From JACKBC01 sp041391125 (GTDB taxonomy: Bacteria > Chloroflexota > Anaerolineae > Caldilineales > Caldilineaceae), in the NCBI GenBank assembly GCA_041391125.1, contig JAWKON010000022.1, forward strand, positions 1 to 64,000: a stretch of DNA of 64,000 bases, given 5' to 3'. Position 1 is the stretch's first letter, and each line of letters begins with the position of its first letter. A program made the translations under genes and the position numbers. Shown here one piece after another: positions 35,953 through 44,859 of this stretch. The notes below the pieces were generated by a model, which worked only from the letters and a program-made list of their open reading frames with translations, searched no databases and had not been told where the DNA came from.

Positions 35953-36603
35953 ATGCCCACTCCAAATTTCGACCATGAACAGAATCTATGGCGCCAGGGT
36001 TTTGCGCGCGTGGCCGGCATTGATGAGGCGGGGCGCGGGGCGTTGGCCGGTCCGGTGGTGGCGGCGGCGGTGATCGCACCCATTTACGCGGAATATACCG
36101 GCGTGTGGGCCAGCGTGCGCGATAGCAAGCAGTTAAGCGCCAGCCAGCGGGAAGCATTGGCTGCCGAAATTCAGCAGCACGCGATTGGGTGGGCCATTGG
36201 AGAGGCGTCCGCCGCCGTGATTGATCGCGAAAACATTACCGTAGCCACGCGCATCGCCATGCAACAGGCCGTGCAGAACATCCAGCCGCCGCCGGATCAT
36301 CTGCTGATCGATTGGGTCAAGTTGCCCCACGTCAACATTCATCAGATCAGCCTGACCAAGGCGGACCAAAAGATTGTTTCGGTGGCGGCGGCATCGATTT
36401 TGGCCAAAGTTTACCGCGACCGACTGATGATTGAGCTGGACGCCCAATATCCCGCCTATGGGTTTGCCCAGCATAAGGGCTACGGCACGGCAGCCCACCG
36501 TGCGGCCATTGCGCAACACGGGCCATGCGCCATTCACCGCCACACATTTGCGCCGATTGCGACGCAACATTCACTTTTTGATCTGTCCGCTGATACTCTA
36601 TAA
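35953..36603 (+). CDS. rnhB: Ribonuclease HII
   Basis: Cuts RNA in RNA-DNA hybrids, including single ribonucleotides. 216 residues with the family motif AGIDEAGRGALAGPVVAAAV (acidic residues DE), RDSKQLSASQREAL and HKGYGTAAHRAAI. The start at ATG 35953 is forced by the domain; upstream is only repeat, with no purine-rich site. Translation may depend on a start within the repeat hairpin or on a leaderless transcript. It is followed by yraN after 3 nt. Confidence 0.9.
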   Translation: MPTPNFDHEQNLWRQGFARVAGIDEAGRGALAGPVVAAAVIAPIYAEYTGVWASVRDSKQLSASQREALAAEIQQHAIGWAIGEASAAVIDRENITVATRIAMQQAVQNIQPPPDHLLIDWVKLPHVNIHQISLTKADQKIVSVAAASILAKVYRDRLMIELDAQYPAYGFAQHKGYGTAAHRAAIAQHGPCAIHRHTFAPIATQHSLFDLSADTL

Positions 36604-36606
36604 ACT

Positions 36607-37014
36607 ATGGCTACGCGTAAAAATCAACGCCGCAAGTTGGGCGATACCGGAGAACAACTGGCCGCCGAAACATTGGCAGCCGCTGGTCTGAAAATCATTG
36701 CGCGCAACTGGCGCTGCACCGCCGGTGAAATCGACATTGTGGCCGAGGAAAAAGCGCCCGATTACACCCGCGGCGGCGCAATGGCGACCTGGCGCGTCTT
36801 TATCGAAGTGCGCACGCGCCGTGGTGATGCGTATGGCACCGCGCTGCAATCGATTACGCCCGCCAAGCAGGCCAAGCTGCGGCAGGTGGCCGAGGAATAT
36901 GTGCAGAGCCAGCAGTGGCGCGGCCCTTGGCGCATTGACGCCGTGGGCGTGCAGATGGACAGCGCCGGCCGCCTCATTGCGATTGAACACATTCGCCACG
37001 CCGTCACCGGATAG
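36607..37014 (+). CDS. YraN/UPF0102 family nuclease-like protein
   Basis: 135 residues. The family pattern is complete: LGDTGEQLAAETLAAAGLKI, ARNWRCTAGEIDIVAEE (GEIDxV) and FIEVRTRRGDAYG (EVRTR), which build the active centre of restriction-endonuclease-like folds. Biological role unsettled; often near rnhB as here. It starts 3 nt after the rnhB stop and is probably translated with it. Confidence 0.88.
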   Translation: MATRKNQRRKLGDTGEQLAAETLAAAGLKIIARNWRCTAGEIDIVAEEKAPDYTRGGAMATWRVFIEVRTRRGDAYGTALQSITPAKQAKLRQVAEEYVQSQQWRGPWRIDAVGVQMDSAGRLIAIEHIRHAVTG

Positions 37015-37050
37015 CATATTAGACATTCTTCGGAATGGCTCGTTTGTATC

Positions 37051-37090
37051 TGACAAGGTGACAGGGTGATGTCACCTTGTCACCTTGTCA
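37051..37090. repeat. TGACAAGG palindrome
   Basis: TGACAAGG TGACAGGG TGA meets TCACCTT GTCACCT TGTCA with almost no loop. It fills the yraN-miaA gap. Confidence 0.85.
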
Positions 37091-37148
37091 AAAAGACCGG
37101 TCGTTGCTTATTCCGAATGACCTCTATTTTGCAGGAAAGCCAATTATT

Positions 37149-38078
37149 GTGTCAGAGAATCGCCTCCCGCCGCTCATCGTCTTATTAGGCCCCACCGCCG
37201 TGGGCAAAACTGAGTTGAGCCTGAGCTTGTGTCGCCAATTTGCGGGCGAAATTGTCTGTGCGGACAGCCGGCAAATTTACCGCCACATGGACATTGGCAC
37301 GGCCAAACCCACGCCGGCAGAGCAGCAGCAGGCGCCACATCATCTGTTTGACATCCGCAACCCCGATGAGCCCATCAGCCTGGCCCAATATCAGCAACTG
37401 GCCTTTGAGACCATTGACGCCATTCATCAGCGCGGGCGCGTGCCATTTCTGGTAGGCGGCTCGGCGCTCTATTTGCGCGCCGTGGTGCAGGGGCTGCGCA
37501 TTCCCGAAGTCCCGCCCAATCCGGCTCTGCGCCAAGAGCTGGAACAGGTGGCGGCAAGCGAGGGCTGGCAACCTCTTTTTGAGCGCCTGCAACAGTTGGA
37601 CCCCGCCACCGCAGCGACCATTGACCGGCAAAACGCGCGGCGCGTCATCCGCGCGCTGGAGATTGTGATCACTACCGGCCAGTCCAAAAGTGAACTGGAG
37701 GGCAGCGACCCGCCGCCCTATCGCGTGCGGCAAATTGGGCTGGATCGCCCGCGCGAAATTTTGTATGATCGAATTGACCGGCGGGTGGAGCAGATGGTGG
37801 CGCAAGGATTGATCGAGGAGACGGCCACTCTACTGGCTATGGGCTATGCGCAAAATCTGCCCGCCATGAGCAGTCTCGGCTATCGCGAAATGGGGGCCTT
37901 TCTGCGCGGCGAAATGTCTAAAGAAGCCGCCATTGAGCGCATTCAGATTGAGACGCACCGCTTTGTGCGCCACCAATACACCTGGTTTCGCAAAATGGAG
38001 AATATCCATTGGTTCACCGTCAGCGAAGAGAGCATTGCGGCCATCCACCGGCTCGTTGAGCAATTTATGAACCACTAG
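37149..38078 (+). CDS. miaA: tRNA dimethylallyltransferase
   Basis: Adds a dimethylallyl group to A37 of tRNAs reading UNN codons. 309 residues from GTG 37149 (VSENRLPPLIVLLGPTAVGK), with P-loop GPTAVGKTELS, ADSRQIYRHMDIGTAKP, HHLFDIRNPDEPISLAQYQ and GGSALYLRAVVQGL. AGGAAAG lies about 9 nt upstream of this GTG. The frame extends to 37077 but that part has no similarity and overlaps the repeat. Confidence 0.92.
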   Translation: MSENRLPPLIVLLGPTAVGKTELSLSLCRQFAGEIVCADSRQIYRHMDIGTAKPTPAEQQQAPHHLFDIRNPDEPISLAQYQQLAFETIDAIHQRGRVPFLVGGSALYLRAVVQGLRIPEVPPNPALRQELEQVAASEGWQPLFERLQQLDPATAATIDRQNARRVIRALEIVITTGQSKSELEGSDPPPYRVRQIGLDRPREILYDRIDRRVEQMVAQGLIEETATLLAMGYAQNLPAMSSLGYREMGAFLRGEMSKEAAIERIQIETHRFVRHQYTWFRKMENIHWFTVSEESIAAIHRLVEQFMNH

Positions 38079-38110
38079 GAATTCCAACACCACTGCCAAA
38101 GGAGCAGACC

Positions 38111-39295
38111 ATGTATGATGCAATTGTCGTCGGCAACGGCCTAATCGGTTCCGCCGCCAACCGCTATTTAAGCGCCGCCGGGCTAAAAGTGGCCGCCATC
38201 GGCCCGGGCGAACCAGCGGATTGGCAGGCGCATCAGGGTGTCTTTGCCAGCCACTATGACCAGGGGCGCATTACGCGCATTATCGACCCGGACTATGTGT
38301 GGGGGCTGCTGGGTCAGCGCGCCATCCAAGCCTATGCGGCGCTGGAGGCGCAAAGCGGCGTGCGCTTTCACCACGCCGTAGGTGGGCTGCGCGTCAGCGC
38401 CGACCCCAGCAACCCGAATGATTCGCTGGGACGGGCGGAAAAGGTGGGGCAAGAATTGGATGCTGTCTATGTGAATCAAACGCATGGCGAACTCCACACC
38501 AATTTTCCGTTTCTTCATTTTCCCGCAGGCGCGATTGCGCTGTGGGAAACGGGGCAGGCTGGCTACGTCAACCCCCGTGCGCTGGCCCAAGCTCAGTTGA
38601 CCGCGGCTGCGCAACACGGCGCCGCAGTGATGCGCGAAACGGTGCGCCAATATAAGCGGGCTGACGGCGCGTACACGGTCACCACCGACGCCGGTCAGCA
38701 GTATAGCGCGCCCAAGCTGTTGCTGGCCACCGGCGCCTACGCCAACCATCTGCTGCCGCGCCCGCTGGATTTGCACCCGCGCTGCGCCACCATTACGCTG
38801 GCCGAAATCGGGGAAGCGGAGGCGGCGCGGCTGCAAGCCATGCCCACGCTGATCTATCGTCTGCTATCGCACCCACAGCTCTATTCGATCTATGTGCTGC
38901 CACCGGTCCGATATCCCGACGGCAAAATGTATATTAAGCTGGGCGGCACTTTTTTTGAGCACGAATACATGCACGAGCCGGCGGCATTTTTGCAATGGTT
39001 CCACAGCGCCGGTGATCAGGTGCAGGGGGCTGCGCTACGCGCGGTGCTGTGCGAGCTGATCCCCAATTTGCAGGCCGCGTCTTTTCAGACGCGCCCCTGC
39101 GTGGTCACCTACACGGCGCACGATCATCCGTATGTGGAGCAGATTGAAGAGGGTCTGTTTTTGGCTGTAGGCGGCTGCGGGGCGGCGGCCAAATCGTCCA
39201 ACGAAATCGGTCGCATGGCGGCGCTGCTGGTGGAGCACGGGACGTGGCGCTATGATGTGGACGCGGCTGTGTTTGCGGCGCGTTTTCGAAGATAA
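38111..39295 (+). CDS. FAD-dependent oxidoreductase, DAO family
   Basis: 394 residues. The N-terminal dinucleotide fold has VVGNGLIGSAANRYLSAAGL; the pattern of a DAO/sarcosine-oxidase-like enzyme follows, with LLLATGAYANHLLP and C-terminal FLAVGGCGAAAKSSNEIGRM, the second FAD contact. The substrate may be an N-methyl or amino acid; not clear from sequence. The usual GxGxxG reads GNGLIGS. AAAGGAG precedes the ATG (CCAAAGGAGCAGACC). It is 32 nt after miaA. Confidence 0.82.
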   Translation: MYDAIVVGNGLIGSAANRYLSAAGLKVAAIGPGEPADWQAHQGVFASHYDQGRITRIIDPDYVWGLLGQRAIQAYAALEAQSGVRFHHAVGGLRVSADPSNPNDSLGRAEKVGQELDAVYVNQTHGELHTNFPFLHFPAGAIALWETGQAGYVNPRALAQAQLTAAAQHGAAVMRETVRQYKRADGAYTVTTDAGQQYSAPKLLLATGAYANHLLPRPLDLHPRCATITLAEIGEAEAARLQAMPTLIYRLLSHPQLYSIYVLPPVRYPDGKMYIKLGGTFFEHEYMHEPAAFLQWFHSAGDQVQGAALRAVLCELIPNLQAASFQTRPCVVTYTAHDHPYVEQIEEGLFLAVGGCGAAAKSSNEIGRMAALLVEHGTWRYDVDAAVFAARFRR

Positions 39296-39309
39296 CGGCA
39301 GAAAAGCAG

Positions 39310-39374
39310 AAGGGGGAAAGGGTGAAGGGGGGAAAGGGGACAATCGCCCCTGCTCCCTTTCACCCCTTCCCCCT
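39310..39374. repeat. Purine-rich heptamer palindrome, AGGGGGA type
   Basis: AGGGGGA AAGGGTG AAGGGGG GAAAGGG on the left and CCCTTTCACCCCTTCCCCCT on the right. It fills the convergent gap between the oxidoreductase and the beta-helix gene. The left arm is a possible G-quadruplex sequence. Confidence 0.85.
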
Positions 39375-39383
39375 ATCGCCCTT

Positions 39384-40826
39384 TCACGGAACCGGGCAGT
39401 TGCCCAGCGGTTGTGGATAGACCGAGCCGCCCATGCTGGGGTAGCTGCTGAGGCTGCACGTGGCGGCGTCGCCGTACTGTTTGGGCGAGATGGCAATGCC
39501 GTCTTCGGTGGTGTTGGGGCAGACGTTGAGGGTGACTTCGTTGGTTTTGAGTCGCCCGGCGTATTGATTGTCCATGACGTAGATATTGGTGTACTTTTCC
39601 AGCGGCAAGGTCACATTATCACCCGTATAGGAAATGCCCCACGAAAATTCGCCGGCCGGCGTATCCAGATATTGGTTTTTGTAGAAATAGACATCATGCG
39701 AGGCGCGCGCCTCAATGTTCAGTGTGGGGGCAATAAAGATGTTCCACGCCTGGTTGTTGCGGAACTCGTTGTGATGCACCCACACGCACTGGGCGTCGTA
39801 AAATTTGCCCGAGTGGTGGTTGTTGTATGACTGATTGCCCGCCACCTCCCCATTGATGCCATGCAGGTTCAGACCATGATCGCCATGATCGTGCAGCTTG
39901 TTCGAGTGAATTGAGTAGCTCGATGTCCACATGGCTTCAGGACAGGCGGCGAGGATGGCGCCGGTGTCGCAATCTTTCGAGCCAATACCGTGCAGATCGC
40001 CATTGTTATAGATGTCGGTGTAACGAATGGTTATGTTGCGGGCGCCATTATTGAAGCGCAGTCCCACTTCCGTACTGTTGTAAATCGCCAGACGTTCAAT
40101 AAGCACATTGGTCGAGTGATCTATCTCCAGCATAACGCAGTTGCGACCACCGGCATCCAGGCTGACGCCGCGCAGCACCACATCACTCTGATTCTGAATC
40201 AAGAGCACGCGGCGCGGGGCCGGATTGTCACAACCTTTGCCAACCAGAATGGTCTGCCCAATGCCGGCGCCTTCAATCACCACCTGGCTGGGTACGTTGA
40301 TGCGTCCGATCTCCAGGGTGCAGGCCGGCAGGCGCACAATGCCGCCACCGGCAGCTTGTGCCAATGCGGCCTCAAAGCTCTTCTCATCGCAAGCTGAATT
40401 AACCACCTTATTTTCATCCAACCAGCCATAAAAACGTCCAAAATCAAAGCCCAGCTCGGGTCGATCCAGCTTGCGGCAGACATTGGCTGCTAAATCCAAG
40501 AATTCATCATCGGCGCACGGGTTATCCGTGGGTAGCGCTGTTGGTGATGCAGGGGTAGGCGCAATGGGTGTTGACGCCGTCGGTGTGGATGGGACGGTTG
40601 GTGTGGCCGTAGGCGCCAAGGGAGTGGGCGTGTCAGGAATTTCAGTCGGTTTCTCCACACCCACTTGGACTAGCGGTAGATGAATTTGGCGACCGACATT
40701 GGCGCTACTTTGCGCACGGGGCGCCGCCATCGCAGTGCGACGCATTTGGGGAATACCAATTGTACAAATGGCTAAAACGACAATGAGACTGCACGCAGCG
40801 GTGCGTACGCGTAGTTGGGGGGTCAA
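39384..40826 (-). CDS. Exported right-handed beta-helix protein (copy 1)
   Basis: 480 residues. Start TTG 40826 with AAGGAG 8 nt upstream. A signal peptide (LTPQLRVRTAACSLIVVLAI) is followed by QIHLPLVQVG, a Pro/Thr-rich linker, then a conserved block NPCADDEFLDLAANVCRKLD and a parallel beta-helix of PbH1-like turns: QVVIEGAGIGQTIL, NVLIERLAIYNSTEVGLRF, NITIRYTDIYNNGD, HSNKLHDHGDHGLNLHGING. Such folds bind or cut polysaccharides; the HDHGDHGLNLH stretch may hold a metal or catalytic site. It is closely similar over the whole core to the next gene. Confidence 0.85.
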   Translation of the reverse strand: MTPQLRVRTAACSLIVVLAICTIGIPQMRRTAMAAPRAQSSANVGRQIHLPLVQVGVEKPTEIPDTPTPLAPTATPTVPSTPTASTPIAPTPASPTALPTDNPCADDEFLDLAANVCRKLDRPELGFDFGRFYGWLDENKVVNSACDEKSFEAALAQAAGGGIVRLPACTLEIGRINVPSQVVIEGAGIGQTILVGKGCDNPAPRRVLLIQNQSDVVLRGVSLDAGGRNCVMLEIDHSTNVLIERLAIYNSTEVGLRFNNGARNITIRYTDIYNNGDLHGIGSKDCDTGAILAACPEAMWTSSYSIHSNKLHDHGDHGLNLHGINGEVAGNQSYNNHHSGKFYDAQCVWVHHNEFRNNQAWNIFIAPTLNIEARASHDVYFYKNQYLDTPAGEFSWGISYTGDNVTLPLEKYTNIYVMDNQYAGRLKTNEVTLNVCPNTTEDGIAISPKQYGDAATCSLSSYPSMGGSVYPQPLGNCPVP

Positions 40827-41091
40827 TTTGTTTACTCCTTCTTTTCTGAGCAACATGGGGCATACGCGCATTGAACATAGGACACGCAAAATCACCCCCA
40901 TTTCTGGGAGACATCCCTCATTTTGCGAATTGTGGCATAAGTTGCGCGGTATGCGAATTGGTGATCAGGTGGTAGCAATGCAGAGCAGCAGCATAGAACA
41001 GGCAGGGGCAGTATATCAAACTGTTTGGAGGAATTAAGGTCGAATTACAAACACGTCAGCCACGTTCACCCAACGCAGAGTTGACGGGTTA

Positions 41092-42459
41092 CTAACGCGC
41101 CGAACGTTGCAAAACCGTAGGGCAGGCGACCAGCGGCGTAATCTGCGCGGAGCCGCCCAGGCTGGGATACGTGGAGAGCGCGCAGATGTTGGGTGCGCCA
41201 AACTGTTTGTTGTCGATGGGGCTGCTTTCTTCGGCAGTATTTGGGCATATGTTGAGCTGAATATCGTGACTTTTGAGCCGCCCGGCATACTCGTTGTCCA
41301 TCGCATAGATGTTGATGTAACGCTCCGGCGGCAGCGTCACGTTGTCGCCCGTATAGGTGATGCCCCAGGAGAAGGTGTCGGCGGGCGTGCCCACATATTG
41401 ATTTTTGTAGAAATAGAGATCGTGCGAAGCGCGTTCGGGGATGTTGAGCGTGGGCGCCACAAAAACGGCCCAATCCTGCACGCTGCGGAAATAGTTGTGG
41501 TGCACCCACACGCATTGGGCGTCAAAAAATTTACCGGCGTGGTGATTATAATAGGAGAGATTGCCGGCTACTTCGCCATTGAGGCCATGCAGATTGAAAC
41601 CGTGATCGTCATGGTTATGCAGCCGGTTGGAATAGATGGCGTAACTGCTGCTCCAGCTTTCGGGCGGACAGTTGACCACTGTGGCGCCCGTGGCGCACTC
41701 TTTGGAGCCAATACCGTGAAATTCGCCGTTGCCATAAATATCGGCGTAACGGATGGTGATGTTGCGCACGCCGTTTTTGAAGCGCATGCCCACTTCGGTG
41801 CTGTTGTAAATCTCAATGCGCTCGATCAGCACGTTAGTGGACCGCTCCACCTCCAGCATGACGCAGTTGGCCCCGCCCGCATCCATGGAGAGGTTGCGGA
41901 TCACCACGTCGGCCTGATTTTGCACCAGCAGAATGCGCTTGGGCGCGGCGTTGACGCAGCCGCCGCCGCGCAAAATCGTCTGCCCCACACCCGCGCCTTC
42001 GATCACCACCTGACTGGGGATATCGATGCGTCCCACTTCCATAGTGCAGGCCGGCAGCCGCACCGTACCGCCGCCCTGCGCCGCGGCCAACGCGCTTTCA
42101 AACGCAGCCTCATCACAGGCGCTTTGGATCACCCGACTTTTATCCCACCAGCCCTCAAAGCGTGCATAATCAAAGCCCAGATCGGGGCGATCCAGCTTGC
42201 GGCAGAGGTTGGCGCGCAGATCCAGAAATTCACCCTCGGCGCACGGATTGGGCGCATTCCCCTGCACAATGGGCGCGGAACCGCTGTCGCGCGCGCTAAT
42301 GGGCAAGTAGAAGTGGCCCGCTTCCTGGCCGGGGATGGTCTGCTGGCGCGCGGTGGCTTGAGCGGTTTGCGGGTGTGTGATGCTCAACAGAAAGCAGGTA
42401 AACAGGCAGATAAGGAGAATGTGGCGCAGGGCTGGCTGGTTAGAGAATTGGTCATACAT
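41092..42459 (-). CDS. Exported right-handed beta-helix protein (copy 2)
   Basis: 455 residues, paralogue of the gene 265 nt downstream. A signal peptide (HILLICLFTCFLLSITHP, cleavage near AQA, about residue 35), then HFYLPISARDSGSAPI, the same Cys-containing NPCAEGEFLDLRANLCRKLD and beta-helix turns (QVVIEGAGVGQTILRGGG; NVLIERIEIYNSTEVGMRF; NHDDHGFNLHGLNGEVAGNL). It lacks the Pro/Thr linker of copy 1. Six or more Cys are shared by both copies, suggesting disulfides outside the cell. The pair is a recent tandem duplication. There is no clear ribosome site. Confidence 0.85.
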   Translation of the reverse strand: MYDQFSNQPALRHILLICLFTCFLLSITHPQTAQATARQQTIPGQEAGHFYLPISARDSGSAPIVQGNAPNPCAEGEFLDLRANLCRKLDRPDLGFDYARFEGWWDKSRVIQSACDEAAFESALAAAQGGGTVRLPACTMEVGRIDIPSQVVIEGAGVGQTILRGGGCVNAAPKRILLVQNQADVVIRNLSMDAGGANCVMLEVERSTNVLIERIEIYNSTEVGMRFKNGVRNITIRYADIYGNGEFHGIGSKECATGATVVNCPPESWSSSYAIYSNRLHNHDDHGFNLHGLNGEVAGNLSYYNHHAGKFFDAQCVWVHHNYFRSVQDWAVFVAPTLNIPERASHDLYFYKNQYVGTPADTFSWGITYTGDNVTLPPERYINIYAMDNEYAGRLKSHDIQLNICPNTAEESSPIDNKQFGAPNICALSTYPSLGGSAQITPLVACPTVLQRSAR

Positions 42460-42870
42460 AGGAATAAGTGCGGGAAATTTACGATTGTTGGTAGAGCTTT
42501 TATTCTACCCCGTTTTCCCATCACTCAAAGGATGCAATACCCACGGTTACCCCTCATTCGTTCAACACAGGATATTTCTCCTGCGCACGATCCTCCCAAC
42601 AGGATACCGCTATCACAGCGCCGACGGAACGATTGCCGTCCCTGCAACGTCGAAATCGCAGCGTGGACGGGAAGCATAACCCAGTCAAATGCAGGCATTG
42701 AATCAAGCAGATGAGGGTTGAGAGTACAGATAGAAATAAGCTTAAATAAAGCCACTGCGGTAGAAATTGCGCCTATTGAGCCCGGAGGAAAACACCGGAT
42801 GTCACACAACATACATACATCCATACACAGTTAGCCGGTCGGTTGGCCAACGTCAACGATCACGCACAAA

Positions 42871-42960
42871 CACAATATATTTGGCTCTGGCAAAGATGAG
42901 AATGTATCACCCGGCTGGAAAGGCGCCAAATCTTTCTCATCTATGCCCAACCGCACTATA
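42871..42960 (+). ncRNA. Conserved structured element, copy B
   Basis: TTGG/CCAA, GGCA/TGCC and AGATGAGAA/TTCTCATCT form a long interrupted stem. It matches copy A (28253-28338) in the flanks of the stem (AATATA.TTGGCTCTG and TCATCTATGCCCAACCGC), and the apical parts differ. A terminator-like hairpin starts 8 nt later and an exported-protein gene 137 nt later. The layout suggests a cis-acting leader RNA; the rest of the 637-nt gap 42460-43096 holds no gene. Confidence 0.55.
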
Positions 42961-42968
42961 ACTTCAGA

Positions 42969-43021
42969 GAGACGCCAACCTGCGCTAGAATGGTCTAGCA
43001 ACGGGTTGGCGTCTTTGATTT
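42969..43021 (+). terminator. Terminator-like hairpin after element B
   Basis: AGACGCCAACC pairs with GGTTGGCGTCT, with an inner GCTAGA/TCTAGC stem, followed by TTGATTTGG. It lies about 75 nt before the start of the next gene, so it would stop leader transcripts unless remodelled. Confidence 0.6.
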
Positions 43022-43096
43022 GGAAACCAGGTGCAGCACAGAAGTGATTCCGGTTTCGTTGTCAATCAATATGCCCGTGTAGGAAAGGAAGATTGC

Positions 43097-44845
43097 ATGA
43101 ATCGTCTATTTGTCAATTTCGGCGGCGGCCTGCTGCTGCTGATTCTATTGGCGCTCTTTGGCGTCATGGCTTGGAATCAGGGGGCAGACATCCCCACCGC
43201 GTTCCAATCGCCCCTGCCCACGGCGGCGCCGTTGCCGGTTGCGCCCTGCCTTACCGCCACTGACGCTGGCTTTACCTTTGCCGTGGATGGCTATGTGACC
43301 CATGATGACGGCACAACCACGTTGACCTACACCGTGACCAATGCCAACAAAAAGGACATTAGCTACATGGCCTTTGGCGCGGCAGACTGGACGCGGCTGG
43401 CGCCCAGCGACGGCATGACCACCACGCTGGGATTGGGCGAGTACCAGATCGAGTGGACCAAAGACAAAGGCAACCCCGGCTTTGCCAGCATCAAATACGA
43501 GACGCACTTTGGCGGCTACAGCCAGGGTGCTACTGAGACCTTCACCATGACGGTGAGCGGCTTCGACCCCAGCCAGCCCATTGCGTTAGAAGCCAAGGCG
43601 GGCAAAGACAAAGGCCGCGTCACCATCACGTTGGCCGACCCGGCCTGTGACAAGACGCCGCCACCGCCGCCCCCGTTTAGTCCCCTGCCCACGCCCACAC
43701 CGACGCCGGAGGCTGGTGTGGTGCTGCCCACCGAGCCACAGGTGGCCGAATGTGTCTTCGAGCCGCCGGCTGGTGGCCTACCGCCCGCGGAGCCGATTAT
43801 CCCGCTCAGCGCCTATTCGTTCTTTGAGCCGCAGGTAGTCTTGACGAATACGGCGTTCATTGGGATTGAGCAATGGCTGCCAGATAATGAGACTCTATTA
43901 GTGACGCGCTCCACAGGTCGAGGTAGTGCAGCCGAGCTAATCAATACCCGAACAGGTCAAATCTCAAGGCTAATCGGTCCCGATCAATCGTTCAAAAATC
44001 CGTGCTGGTTGCCTCAGGATAGTACCTTGGTTTGGGGTGCAGCCGGCACAACAAATCGAGAGCCGGGGTACTGGGTACACTCGTTCAATCCGTCAGGTGA
44101 ACGACGACTCACCGATGATTGGGGCAGCAAGCATGATGTTTCTCCAAATGGCAAAGAATTCATCTTTCTGTCACCGCCCGGTGGCACGCAGCCCCTCATT
44201 TGGAATCAGGAATCCAAAACGTTGCGCGCTTTACCGGTAGACCTCAACAACTGGCGTCATCAAAACGGCCCCATATATCCGTTCCAGTCCTTCAATGTCA
44301 ACTGGCAGCCAAACGGTGAAAAGATTCTCTTCTGGGATAATACGTGGACCTTTCTCTATGATCTGCTCGATAATAGTGGCTGTGAAATATCGATGAGGCA
44401 GTTAACATCACGCTTGGCATTTGTTCACGAAGCAAGTTGGTCACCTAATGGACGGTATCTATTACTCAATGTAGGAGAATACCCACCGGGTAGTATACGC
44501 GGCAGGATCAGAATGTTGCTATTTGACATCTATACAGGAGCAAGCAAGCTATATTCTCCAGAAATTTCAGGCGATAATTTCTCTTGGGCGCCGGACAGCC
44601 AGACTGTAGCCATGTCGGCACAAACCGGTGGCATGAGCGGAATATTTGACCAACTCGGCATCTATCTACTCAACATCCAGACTGCTGAGTATCAACGAGT
44701 GATGAGTGGACCAACAATATCCCTCAACTATCCGATCTGGACCCATGACGGTAGCCGGTTGGCCTTTTATTGCCATGATTACTCGGGCGGTTTTAACTTT
44801 GACGATTACCGTGTCTGCACAAGTCAAGTTAGCGCAAACCAGTGA
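43097..44845 (+). CDS. Exported TolB/WD40-like beta-propeller protein
   Basis: 582 residues starting at ATG 43097 behind AGGAAAGGAAG. A membrane anchor (LLLLILLALFGVMAW, residues about 14-28) is followed by a beta domain of about 130 residues (GYVTHDDGTTTLTYTVTN), a Pro-rich linker, then PD40/TolB-like propeller blades, each with a W/S-P-[ND]-G/S core: CWLPQDSTLVW, NWQPNGEKILFW, SWSPNGRYLLLN, SWAPDSQTVAMS, IWTHDGSRLAFY. Probably binds protein or carbohydrate outside the cell; no enzyme motif. The SpoIID-like gene follows by 14 nt and is likely in the same operon. Confidence 0.8.
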   Translation: MNRLFVNFGGGLLLLILLALFGVMAWNQGADIPTAFQSPLPTAAPLPVAPCLTATDAGFTFAVDGYVTHDDGTTTLTYTVTNANKKDISYMAFGAADWTRLAPSDGMTTTLGLGEYQIEWTKDKGNPGFASIKYETHFGGYSQGATETFTMTVSGFDPSQPIALEAKAGKDKGRVTITLADPACDKTPPPPPPFSPLPTPTPTPEAGVVLPTEPQVAECVFEPPAGGLPPAEPIIPLSAYSFFEPQVVLTNTAFIGIEQWLPDNETLLVTRSTGRGSAAELINTRTGQISRLIGPDQSFKNPCWLPQDSTLVWGAAGTTNREPGYWVHSFNPSGERRLTDDWGSKHDVSPNGKEFIFLSPPGGTQPLIWNQESKTLRALPVDLNNWRHQNGPIYPFQSFNVNWQPNGEKILFWDNTWTFLYDLLDNSGCEISMRQLTSRLAFVHEASWSPNGRYLLLNVGEYPPGSIRGRIRMLLFDIYTGASKLYSPEISGDNFSWAPDSQTVAMSAQTGGMSGIFDQLGIYLLNIQTAEYQRVMSGPTISLNYPIWTHDGSRLAFYCHDYSGGFNFDDYRVCTSQVSANQ

Positions 44846-44859
44846 ACTAGGAGGGATAC

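Noticed and set aside
41107..42714. 535-codon open frame opposite beta-helix copy 2
   Set aside because: The product is His/Arg/Ala-rich without domain structure; the minus strand encodes a signal peptide and a conserved beta-helix.
42969..43021. Small tRNA-like or known riboswitch
   Set aside because: It is a simple nested hairpin; no cloverleaf and no known riboswitch core was recognised.
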